From Nitrospinae bacterium CG22_combo_CG10-13_8_21_14_all_47_10 (lineage in GTDB: Bacteria; Nitrospinota; Nitrospinia; Nitrospinales; VA-1): a DNA stretch of 5,057 bases. Below the pieces are notes generated by a model. The model was not told the origin of the DNA and searched no databases. It saw only the letters and a list, made by a program, of their open reading frames with translations. Position 1 is the stretch's first letter. Each line of letters begins with the position of its first letter. The DNA lies in contig PCTK01000119.1 in assembly GCA_002786505.1 (NCBI GenBank), positions 1-5,057 of the forward strand. The letters run 5' to 3'. The position numbers were made by a program, and so were the translations under genes. This document shows, piece by piece, positions 1 through 4,597 of this stretch.

Positions 1-105
1 TTTAAATCCGGGGAATTCGATCTGGATCGGGGGTACAATCTGTCACGGCGAATTCCTTTCTTTGAGTTGTCGCTCAGCCTTATTTTAAAGGAGAGCTTTG
101 CGTAA
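1..105 (+). CDS. 3' end of an unidentified gene entering from the left; possible beta-strand C-terminus
   Basis: Frame 1 is open from the left edge to a TAA at 103-105, giving 34 residues. The stretch ending FFELSLSLIL alternates polar and apolar residues, as terminal strands of outer-membrane beta-barrels do, but this is too short to assign a family. Support comes from the neighbouring insertion. The last codons (GAG AGC TTT GCG TAA) lie inside the left terminal repeat of the MITE at 91-303. Removing the element and one copy of its target duplication joins AAG to GCT TGA at 313-318 in the same frame, restoring an ending of ILKA. The gene would converge with the phnC-like gene. A random open stretch of this length is not rare, so confidence is limited. 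Confidence 0.4.
   Translation, partial: FKSGEFDLDRGYNLSRRIPFFELSLSLILKESFA
82..90. repeat. Left copy of putative target-site duplication (ATTTTAAAG)
   Basis: This 9-mer is repeated exactly and in the same orientation at 304-312, abutting both ends of the MITE-like element. The sequence is partly palindromic and AT-rich, so a chance match cannot be fully excluded. Confidence 0.55.
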
Positions 106-303
106 GTCGAAAGCACCAGTTATTTTTATTTTTTGACGAACTTATTGACAAGGCAAACCCCCTACAAGGTCGTCTTCGCGAGCCGCCGTAGGCGGCGTGG
201 CCGTGGTATCCCCTTCATTAACATTCGTGCCCTGCAAGGGTAGATCCAGATTTTCCCTGGATTGCTTCACTACGTTCGCAACGACGAGTTATGCAAAGCT
301 CTC
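91..303. mobile_element. MITE-like non-coding element (213 bp) with terminal inverted repeats and 9-bp target duplication
   Basis: The ends at 91-109 and 285-303 are inverted repeats that match at 17 of 19 positions (GAGAGCTTTGC, then GTAAGTCG or ATAACTCG). Directly outside them the 9-mer ATTTTAAAG occurs in the same orientation at 82-90 and 304-312, as expected for a target-site duplication. The interior encodes no protein. It holds a run of small hairpins: GCCGCC/GGCGGC at 182-196, CCCT/AGGG at 230-240, ATCCAG/CTGGAT at 244-262 and TTGC/GCAA at 262-281. Terminal repeats, a target duplication and lack of coding capacity are the standard signature of a miniature element mobilised in trans. 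No transposase is in the window, so the parental family cannot be named. Insertion changed the C-terminus of the plus-strand gene on its left. Confidence 0.6.
169..290. repeat. Palindromic 'ATTGC...GCAA' dispersed-type repeat inside the MITE-like element
   Basis: The outer arms around 169-182 (GTCGTCTTCGCGAG) and 277-288 (CGCAACGACGAG region) are imperfect inverted repeats. Inside are a GC-rich hairpin at 182-196 followed by CGTGG, and an ATTGCTTCACTACGTTCGCAA unit near 261-281. Similar units of the form ATTGCTTCGCTACGCTCGCAAT are commonly seen as dispersed palindromic repeats in many bacterial genomes; I recall this as general knowledge and have not searched for it. The rest of the intergenic stretch up to 410 shows only a weak CCAG/CTGG stem near 388-407 and no gene. 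Confidence 0.45.
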
Positions 304-312
304 ATTTTAAAG
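304..312. repeat. Right copy of putative target-site duplication (ATTTTAAAG)
   Basis: It matches 82-90. The bases that follow (GCTTGA, 313-318) continue the reading frame of the interrupted plus-strand gene and would have supplied its original stop codon. Confidence 0.55.
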
Positions 313-410
313 GCTTGAAAGGTTTTCGCCATCTTTTGTTCATGAAATATGCGGGCTAATGGGTCTATCGTTGAACGTAATGCTTCTTCCAGTCTATCCG
401 GGCTGGACTT

Positions 411-1160
411 TTATAGGTTGGAATCGTAAAAAGCGTGTAACTCTGTCTCGCTCAGGTCTCCCGCAGGGCCATCATAAATGACTCGTCCTTCGCTTAAGGC
501 AAGTATTCTGGAGCCGAATTCCCGCGCCAGTGCGGGCAGGTGCAGGTTGCACAACAGGGTCACGCCATCTTTTTCATTAAACTCCGTCAACAGTTCCATG
601 ATCTGCCTTGATGAAGCAGGGTCCAGGCTGGAGACCGGTTCATCGGCGAGAATCAGTTCTGGCCCCTGCAGAAGGGCGCGGGCCAGTCCCACCCGTTGCT
701 GTTGTCCGCCGCTGAGTTCTTCCGACCTGTGTGAGGCTTTGTCGGCAAGGCCAAGCCGATCAAGAACCTGACTCGAACGCGCCACATCCTCGTCCGAAAA
801 ACAGTTCATGATAGAGGCAATGGATGAGTTCCAGCCCAGCCGACCCATCAGGGCATTGGCTTGAACCGAGTAGCGGGGAATGAGGTTGTACTGCTGAAAA
901 ATCATCCCCATCTTTTTCCTTAACTCCCTCAATCGTCCCTTGGAAGCGCCGGTAACTTCTTCGCCATCCAGAAAAACTTTGCCTGAGGTGGGTTCCACAA
1001 TGCGGTTGATGCATCGCATGAGTGTCGATTTCCCCGAACCACTTTTACCCAGCACCACCACAAACTCTCCCGGCTCAATAGAGAAGGAAACCTCGCGCAG
1101 AGCGGCGGTGCCGTTACCATAGGTTTTACTGAGCCCTTCAATTTTCAACATTGCGGTCAC
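411..1160 (-). CDS. phnC: PhnC-like ABC transporter ATP-binding protein
   Basis: A cytoplasmic ATPase subunit for a phosphonate/phosphite/phosphate-type importer, 249 residues, normal for the family. Every ABC motif is visible: Walker A GKSGSGKST (38-46), Q-loop FQQ (88-90), signature LSGGQQQR (149-156), Walker B LILADEP (169-175), D-loop SSLD (177-180) and an H-loop in NLHL with His207. The N/VNLH context of the H-loop and the segment after the Q-loop (YNLIPR..V..N.L.GRLG) are typical of PhnC rather than of generic importers. The GTG start overlaps the phnD stop as GTGA, which suggests translational coupling; an ATG three codons in (1151) is the alternative. Neither start has a strong ribosome binding site. 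The natural partner PhnE, the permease, is not encoded on either side. The gene ends 107 bp from a MITE-like element. Confidence 0.92.
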   Translation of the reverse strand: MTAMLKIEGLSKTYGNGTAALREVSFSIEPGEFVVVLGKSGSGKSTLMRCINRIVEPTSGKVFLDGEEVTGASKGRLRELRKKMGMIFQQYNLIPRYSVQANALMGRLGWNSSIASIMNCFSDEDVARSSQVLDRLGLADKASHRSEELSGGQQQRVGLARALLQGPELILADEPVSSLDPASSRQIMELLTEFNEKDGVTLLCNLHLPALAREFGSRILALSEGRVIYDGPAGDLSETELHAFYDSNL

Positions 1161-2047
1161 AGCTTCGGGTCACTCAGGTTCAAATTCAATAATCGCCCCG
1201 CTTCCCGAACCGGGTCAAACAAACCATCGAGATCGGTGAATCCGCTGATGCCATATAATTTCTTAAGAATCTTACTGCCCTTGGGGGAACGCGATACTTT
1301 TTTGAGACCCTCACGAATTTTCAGTTTCAAATTTTCAGGGAGTTCCTTGCGGACAGAGACCGTATCGTTGGGAATTTCTTTGGTGTAGGCAATCACCTTG
1401 ACCTTATCAAACACATCGGGAAAACTTTTGGCCACGGCTGAACGGGAACCATCATAAGCCGCCCCGCCATCGACCTCCCCCTTGTATATGGAAAGAACCA
1501 CGGCATTATGCGAGCCTGCAAAAACACTTTTTTTGAAAAAATGTTCCGGGTCAAACCCTTGTGAGAGCAGAAGAGCTTTAGGATATAAATGCCCTGATGT
1601 GGAAGCAGGGTCGACGAAGGCAAATTGCTTTCCCTTTAGTCCTGCAAGATCCTGAATGCCGCTATCAGCACGCACCATGATCTGGCCCCGGTAAAAAGGA
1701 CTGCCAAATCTTTGCACCACCAGCAAAAGTTCCACTCCATATTTATCATGCGCCAGAACATAGCTGAAAGTTGCCAGCCAGCCGACATCCACCTTGCCAG
1801 CACCCATCGCCTCAATGACCGCCGCATAACTGGTCGCAACTGAGGTTTTGAAATGCAGTCCCGTATCCTTCTGCAACAGATGCCCTATTTCCTGACCGCC
1901 TTTCAGGATTACCTGTGTGTCTCCGGAAGGCACAAACATCATTCGAAGCGGATTTTCAGCACTGCCTAAGGTTTGCGCCCCGGCAGAGAAAGGGAGCCAG
2001 AACAGAAGGAAAATTTGTAATAACACGGGAACCCGGCAGATAGACAA
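1157..2047 (-). CDS. phnD: PhnD-like periplasmic phosphonate/phosphite/phosphate-binding protein
   Basis: A periplasmic solute-binding protein of 296 residues that would hand a phosphorus oxyanion or phosphonate to an ABC importer. It has a signal peptide: a basic start, a hydrophobic stretch over about residues 6-22, and a likely cleavage after AGA (24). Family marks are MMFVPSGDTQ (36-45), the FVDPASTSGHLYP segment (144-156) with the STSG anion-binding turn at 149-152, and FAGSHNAVV with His180, a position that contributes to phosphonate binding in PhnD. D199 in AAYDG is the expected site of the ligand-amine contact but sits in an altered motif, so the natural ligand is uncertain. The start is TTG: the nearest upstream in-frame stop is at 2078-2080, no ATG or GTG lies between, and GGAG sits 6 nt upstream. 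It is the first gene of an operon with the phnC-like gene. Confidence 0.9.
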   Translation of the reverse strand: MSICRVPVLLQIFLLFWLPFSAGAQTLGSAENPLRMMFVPSGDTQVILKGGQEIGHLLQKDTGLHFKTSVATSYAAVIEAMGAGKVDVGWLATFSYVLAHDKYGVELLLVVQRFGSPFYRGQIMVRADSGIQDLAGLKGKQFAFVDPASTSGHLYPKALLLSQGFDPEHFFKKSVFAGSHNAVVLSIYKGEVDGGAAYDGSRSAVAKSFPDVFDKVKVIAYTKEIPNDTVSVRKELPENLKLKIREGLKKVSRSPKGSKILKKLYGISGFTDLDGLFDPVREAGRLLNLNLSDPKL

Positions 2048-2053
2048 AGAAGA

Positions 2054-2057
2054 CTCC
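2054..2057 (-). promoter_or_regulatory. Ribosome binding site supporting the TTG start of phnD
   Basis: Read on the minus strand this is GGAG with a 6-nt spacer to TTG at 2047-2045. It is the only well-placed start signal in the frame and decides the unusual start codon. Confidence 0.6.
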
Positions 2058-2079
2058 GGAGAAAATTCAAGTCGAGTTC

Positions 2080-2085
2080 ATTATA
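2080..2085 (-). promoter_or_regulatory. Probable -10 box of the phnDC promoter
   Basis: On the minus strand this reads TATAAT, a perfect sigma-70 -10 hexamer, about 33 bases before the phnD start. No good -35 hexamer is visible 16-18 bases upstream, so the promoter may be weak or activator-dependent. It lies between the cytochrome terminator and phnD, where an operon promoter is needed. I see no clear Pho-box direct repeats. Confidence 0.45.
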
Positions 2086-2111
2086 GCCGCCCGATCCGGA
2101 AAAAACGGCAT

Positions 2112-2151
2112 AAAAAAAGGGGGTAAACCGCTTTGCGGCTTACCCCCTTTT
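2112..2151 (-). terminator. Strong intrinsic terminator after the cytochrome c gene
   Basis: Arms 2115-2131 and 2135-2151 pair at 16 of 17 positions around a 3-nt loop; the core is GGGGGTAA...TTACCCCC. On the minus strand the stem is followed by a run of seven T residues (2112-2118). It begins 14 bp past the cytochrome stop codon and insulates the phnDC operon from cytochrome transcription. On the plus strand only four T residues follow, so it should act mainly in the minus direction. Confidence 0.9.
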
Positions 2152-2165
2152 AGCAAGAACCAAAC

Positions 2166-2600
2166 TTATTTTACAAATGTGCTACGGATGTATTTAACAA
2201 CATCCCAAATTTCATTGTCTTTCAGAGTTTTACCATGAGCCACCATGCCCGTACCGGCAGAGCCGTTTTTGATGATGTGGAACATCTGACCTGCTGAAAC
2301 ATCTTTCATGGTTTCCGCGCAGGTGAAGTTACGCGGGCTGGGTTTCAAAGCTTTACCCAGTTTGCCGCCACCATCGCCAGCATCACCATGACACATTTTA
2401 CAAGCCATCGGCTTGGCAGTTTTAGTGTAGATTTTTTCACCGTTGGCCGCATCAGCCTTCCCGGTATCATCTTTGCCAGCAACGCCACCTGGAGCCGCTT
2501 TGGTTTTGCGCGGTTGTGGACACTGCCCCCCCGCAAACGAAGAACTCACTGCAACCAAGCTGAAAATAACCAACACACTCAGTATCAAAGCCTTTTTCAT
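2166..2600 (-). CDS. Exported small monohaem cytochrome c (class I type)
   Basis: A 144-residue periplasmic electron carrier. Residues 1-23 are a signal peptide (KK start, long hydrophobic core, cleavage near SFA/GG), leaving about 121 mature residues. The single haem site is CKMCH (67-71), with His71 as proximal ligand. Met119 in GTGMVAHG is the likely distal ligand; M106 is less likely. The end, DNEIWDVVKYIR (128-139), is the usual C-terminal helix of class I cytochromes c. A low-complexity, charged linker separates the signal from the haem domain. C27 and C94 are extra cysteines outside the haem motif and could form a disulphide. The ATG start has AAGAGGAGA upstream with an 8-nt spacer. 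The partner oxidase or reductase cannot be told from the window. Confidence 0.92.
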   Translation of the reverse strand: MKKALILSVLVIFSLVAVSSSFAGGQCPQPRKTKAAPGGVAGKDDTGKADAANGEKIYTKTAKPMACKMCHGDAGDGGGKLGKALKPSPRNFTCAETMKDVSAGQMFHIIKNGSAGTGMVAHGKTLKDNEIWDVVKYIRSTFVK

Positions 2601-2683
2601 CTAACAATCTCCTCTTAAATAGTGAATTAAACCTGAAATTTTCACTCCAAACTTAAAATTGGGTCTGACTTTCGAATTTATCA

Positions 2684-2768
2684 CCAGTCCGGGTTAAGGC
2701 TCCAAAAAGACGAAACCCTTTGAAAGATAAAGCCTCAAACCCATTTTGACTGGGTTGCTTCCGCAACC
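2684..2768 (-). promoter_or_regulatory. Predicted structured 5' leader of the cytochrome c transcript
   Basis: Three helices nest in order: CCAGTC/GACTGG (2684-2689 with 2748-2753), GGGTT/AACCC (2691-2695 with 2738-2742) and AGGCT/AGCCT (2697-2701 with 2731-2735), closing a 29-nt loop. In the minus-strand RNA they are preceded by GGTTGC-GGAA-GCAACC (2768-2753), a 6-bp hairpin capped by a GNRA-type tetraloop; its last base is shared with the outer helix. All lie between the predicted transcription start (about 2789) and the cytochrome start. I do not recognise a known riboswitch consensus. This could be a cis-regulatory or stabilising leader, or simply a chance palindrome. Confidence 0.45.
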
Positions 2769-2795
2769 ATCTGCAGTGCGAAAAAAGAGCATCGC

Positions 2796-2823
2796 ATTAT
2801 AGTCCATTCCAATACCCTGTCAA
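2796..2823 (-). promoter_or_regulatory. Consensus sigma-70 promoter for the cytochrome c gene
   Basis: On the minus strand, TTGACA (2823-2818) and TATAAT (2801-2796) are both perfect consensus hexamers with a 16-bp spacer. Transcription would begin near 2789, about 190 nt upstream of the cytochrome start, through the structured leader. No other gene lies between, so the cytochrome is the likely target. Such a close match suggests high constitutive expression. Confidence 0.75.
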
Positions 2824-3016
2824 CAGAAAATTCCCTGACTAATAAAGGTGAGGAACACACATCGCCATTCACCAAAAATTCGATTCTTTTCCCTCTGGTT
2901 CCAGGTCAGTTATCAGGCACTTTACTCCCCAACCTTCCAAATCTATAATCCATTGAGAAAGCGGTAGATTAATTGTTTTTGGATCACTGAGCTTCTCTCC
3001 ACCAGGGCAATTTTTC

Positions 3017-3045
3017 TTGATAGCCCTGCCTGAATCACGTATGAT
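3017..3045 (+). promoter_or_regulatory. Candidate sigma-70 promoter driving the kamA-like gene
   Basis: TTGATA (3017-3022) and TATGAT (3040-3045) each match consensus at five of six positions with an ideal 17-bp spacer. Transcription would start near 3052, giving a leader of roughly 320 nt before the kamA-like gene. I found no better promoter closer to that gene. It overlaps the proposed pseudogene, so at least one of the two readings may be fortuitous. Confidence 0.4.
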
Positions 3046-3057
3046 CTGATTATCATA
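3040..3057. promoter_or_regulatory. Palindrome over the -10/start region, possible operator
   Basis: TATGAT (3040-3045) and ATCATA (3052-3057) form a perfect 6-bp inverted repeat with a 6-bp centre. It covers the candidate -10 box and start site, the classic position for repressor binding. No regulator is encoded nearby. Confidence 0.3.
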
Positions 3058-3113
3058 AAGAATTCAGACGTTCTTAATAGAGTTTTAGGATTCTAATAGT
3101 TCCTGGAATTCGA

Positions 3114-3176
3114 CTACTGCAACAGTAGCCCGGAAAGGGGCATCAAAACGATCTGTTTTGCGAGGGCCTTCCTTTC
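3114..3176 (+). other. Two adjacent stem-loops upstream of the kamA-like gene
   Basis: The first is CTACTG-CAA-CAGTAG (3114-3128), a perfect 6-bp stem. The second is a long arm: GAAAGG and GGC (3133-3141) pair with GCC and CCTTTC (3166-3176, TT bulge), and above them CAAAAC (3144-3149) pairs with GTTTTG (3155-3160) around GATCT. A further TTTCGA/TCGAAA pairing (3173-3178 with 3186-3191) competes for its base. They would lie in the leader of the kamA-like transcript if the 3017-3045 promoter is used, but also in the 5' part of the proposed pseudogene, where coding sequence could create them by chance. Confidence 0.3.
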
Positions 3177-3195
3177 GACTAAGGCTCGAAACCAT

Positions 3196-3374
3196 TACGT
3201 TTAAAGGTCCTCACAAAATCCCCCCCATACATAAGTGTTCTCCCTGCTTTTCACCATTGAGGAGCGCTGGGGGCTCTTATGGCCCGATGAGTCGGAGCGG
3301 GATTTCTGGGTTATTAAAACCTGCTAAATATCAGTAGGTTACTAAATATTAATTGTTTCAAGTGGAGGTGCCTG
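3196..3374 (+). other. Non-coding region immediately upstream of the kamA-like gene
   Basis: I find no convincing gene here. Visible elements are a C7 run (3220-3226), a hairpin AGGAGC/GCTCTT (3260-3278), a small CCGA/TCGG stem (about 3284-3295) and a hairpin AACCTGCT/AGTAGGTT with one G-U pair (3318-3340). An 8-bp direct repeat, CTAAATAT, occurs at 3324-3331 and 3342-3349 with an 18-bp period. GGAGG at 3364-3368 is the ribosome binding site of the kamA-like gene, with a 6-nt spacer. No proximal promoter with acceptable -35 and -10 boxes was found. Confidence 0.4.
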
Positions 3375-4538
3375 ATGAATTTATTATTTAAACACCTCAG
3401 TCCAGATAAGAAAAAACCCAGGTATTTAACCAAACTAGACCAGATCCCCCAACTGACTGAATCTGAAAAACAGAAACTTCAAAAAGTTAACGATAAATTT
3501 GTATTCCGTACCAACGATTATTACCAGGCCCTGATTAACTGGGACGACCCGAATGACCCGATCAAAAGAATCATCATGCCCGATGTCCAGGAACTCAACG
3601 AATGGGGCGAACTGGATGCATCCAATGAGGAAAAATACACCAAAGTCCGTGGCCTGGAACATAAATACACCTCCACGGCTCTCCTTTTAGTCAACGAGGT
3701 TTGCGCCGCCTACTGCCGGTTTTGTTTTCGGAAACGCCTGTTCATGAACGAAAACGACGAAGTGACCAAAGATATCTCTGAAGGGTTGAAATACATCAGA
3801 AACCACAAAGAAATCAACAATGTGCTACTGACCGGGGGCGATCCTCTGGTCCTGTCCACCAGCAAGTTGGAACCCATCATAAAGCAACTTCGCGAGATCG
3901 ACCATGTCCAGATTATCCGTATAGGAAGCAAGGTTCCGGCTTTCAATCCTTTCAGAATTTTGGACGACCCGTCTTTGCTGGAAATGTTCAAAACCTATAG
4001 CACAAACGAAAAGAAAATCTACGTCATGGCACATTTCAATCACCCGCGAGAGCTCACGTCGGAAGCCATTGAGGGGCTGAACCTGCTGATGAAATCAGGA
4101 GTTTCGCTGGTTAACCAGACCCCTCTGGTACAAGGAGTCAACGACGACCCCGAAGTACTTGCGGATTTGTTTTCCAGGCTTTCATATATCGGTATTCCTC
4201 CTTATTATGTCTTTTTATGCCGTCCAACTCTTGGCAATGAAACCTATTCTGTACCGATTGAGCGTGGCTACGAAATATTTGAAAGATCCAGAACCCTTTG
4301 CTCAGGCCTGGCCAAACGTGCCCGCCTTGTCATGTCGCATGAAACCGGAAAAGTGGAAGTGGTGGGAATGACCGAAGACCAGATTTTCTTCAAATATGCC
4401 CGGTCCGCGGAAAAAGATAACAATGCCCGTTTCCTGGCTTTCTACAGAAACCCTGATGCCCGCTGGTTTGATGATTACAAAGAAGCGCTAGAGGAGTTTT
4501 CCTTGTTTTCCGAAACTGCTAAAACTGGTTGCACCTGA
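3375..4538 (+). CDS. KamA-family radical SAM / PLP amino acid aminomutase (lysine 2,3-aminomutase-like)
   Basis: A 387-residue cytoplasmic enzyme of the 2,3-aminomutase family, which moves an alpha-amino group to the beta carbon using a [4Fe-4S] cluster, S-adenosylmethionine and PLP. The cluster motif is C110-AAY-C114-RF-C117, followed by R119, the counterpart of the carboxylate-binding Arg of lysine aminomutase. GGDP (154-157) is the SAM-contacting segment. The PLP lysine is most likely K326 in SHETGK, replacing the usual PGGGGK. Against Clostridium lysine 2,3-aminomutase, Asp293 aligns with R283 (in CRPTLGNETY) and Asp330 with V319 or M320, so both anchors for the lysine side-chain amine are missing. 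The substrate is therefore probably not lysine; the Arg could suit an acidic side chain. No ablB, efp or epmA lies beside it. The ATG start has a strong GGAGG. Confidence 0.88.
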   Translation: MNLLFKHLSPDKKKPRYLTKLDQIPQLTESEKQKLQKVNDKFVFRTNDYYQALINWDDPNDPIKRIIMPDVQELNEWGELDASNEEKYTKVRGLEHKYTSTALLLVNEVCAAYCRFCFRKRLFMNENDEVTKDISEGLKYIRNHKEINNVLLTGGDPLVLSTSKLEPIIKQLREIDHVQIIRIGSKVPAFNPFRILDDPSLLEMFKTYSTNEKKIYVMAHFNHPRELTSEAIEGLNLLMKSGVSLVNQTPLVQGVNDDPEVLADLFSRLSYIGIPPYYVFLCRPTLGNETYSVPIERGYEIFERSRTLCSGLAKRARLVMSHETGKVEVVGMTEDQIFFKYARSAEKDNNARFLAFYRNPDARWFDDYKEALEEFSLFSETAKTGCT

Positions 4539-4556
4539 AACAGGAATACTGCAACC
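4527..4556 (+). terminator. Terminator-like hairpin across the stop codon of the kamA-like gene
   Basis: GGTTGC (4527-4532) pairs with GCAACC (4551-4556), and nested inside, CCTG-AAA-CAGG (4534-4544) forms a second stem that contains the TGA stop (4536-4538). The downstream run TTCCTTTCT is pyrimidine-rich but is not a true T-tract. It may be a weak or leaky terminator or a 3'-end stabiliser. The next gene starts 42 nt later. Confidence 0.35.
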
Positions 4557-4597
4557 TTCCTTTCTAAAGAACCTAACCCTAAATTCATTTTTTAAAG

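Larger units (their letters stand above)
2869..3195 (-). pseudogene. Decayed small gene with two internal stops; faint PilZ-like character
   Basis: From an ATG at 3195 one frame reads 36 residues to TAA (3087-3085). After six more codons comes TGA (3066-3064), then 64 open codons to TGA (2871-2869). All three segments share the same frame, and the amino acids look protein-like throughout: RKTDRFDAPFRATVAVVEFQ near the start and IDLEGWGVKCLITDLEPEGK near the end. The basic RxxxR-like N-terminus and the final strand followed by G/KESNFW recall PilZ domains, but the D/NxSxxG motif is not evident, so this is only a suggestion. An in-frame TGA lies upstream of the ATG; a GAGGA motif sits a long 12 nt before it. 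A candidate plus-strand promoter and several hairpins fall inside. It could be a relic or a chance reading. Confidence 0.42.

Noticed and set aside
388..409. CCAG/CTGG hairpin downstream of the phnC-like gene as its terminator
   Set aside because: The stem is only 4-5 bp and is not followed by a T-run on the minus strand.
478..771. 97-codon plus-strand frame opposite the ABC ATPase
   Set aside because: It is the complement of a gene with every ABC motif intact and has no family features of its own.
2684..2790. c-di-GMP (GEMM) riboswitch ahead of a cytochrome gene
   Set aside because: A GNRA-like hairpin is present, but the conserved junction sequences of GEMM are not found.
3114..3300. Lysine riboswitch (L-box) upstream of a lysine-aminomutase-like gene
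   Set aside because: Pieces such as GGAAAGGGGC and GAGGAGCGC occur, but in the wrong order, and the five-helix junction cannot be assembled.
3281..3310. CCGATGAG core resembling a hammerhead ribozyme CUGAUGA box
   Set aside because: The second base of the core differs, the GAAA box is not in the right place and the helix III cleavage triplet is absent.
3235..3327. 30-codon plus-strand frame starting GTG right after TAA
   Set aside because: It reads somewhat protein-like, but it has no ribosome binding site, is very short and is likely chance.
3287..3337. 16-codon upstream ORF (ATG AGT CGG ... TAG) as a leader peptide
   Set aside because: There is no ribosome binding site at a usable distance and no codon run suggesting attenuation.
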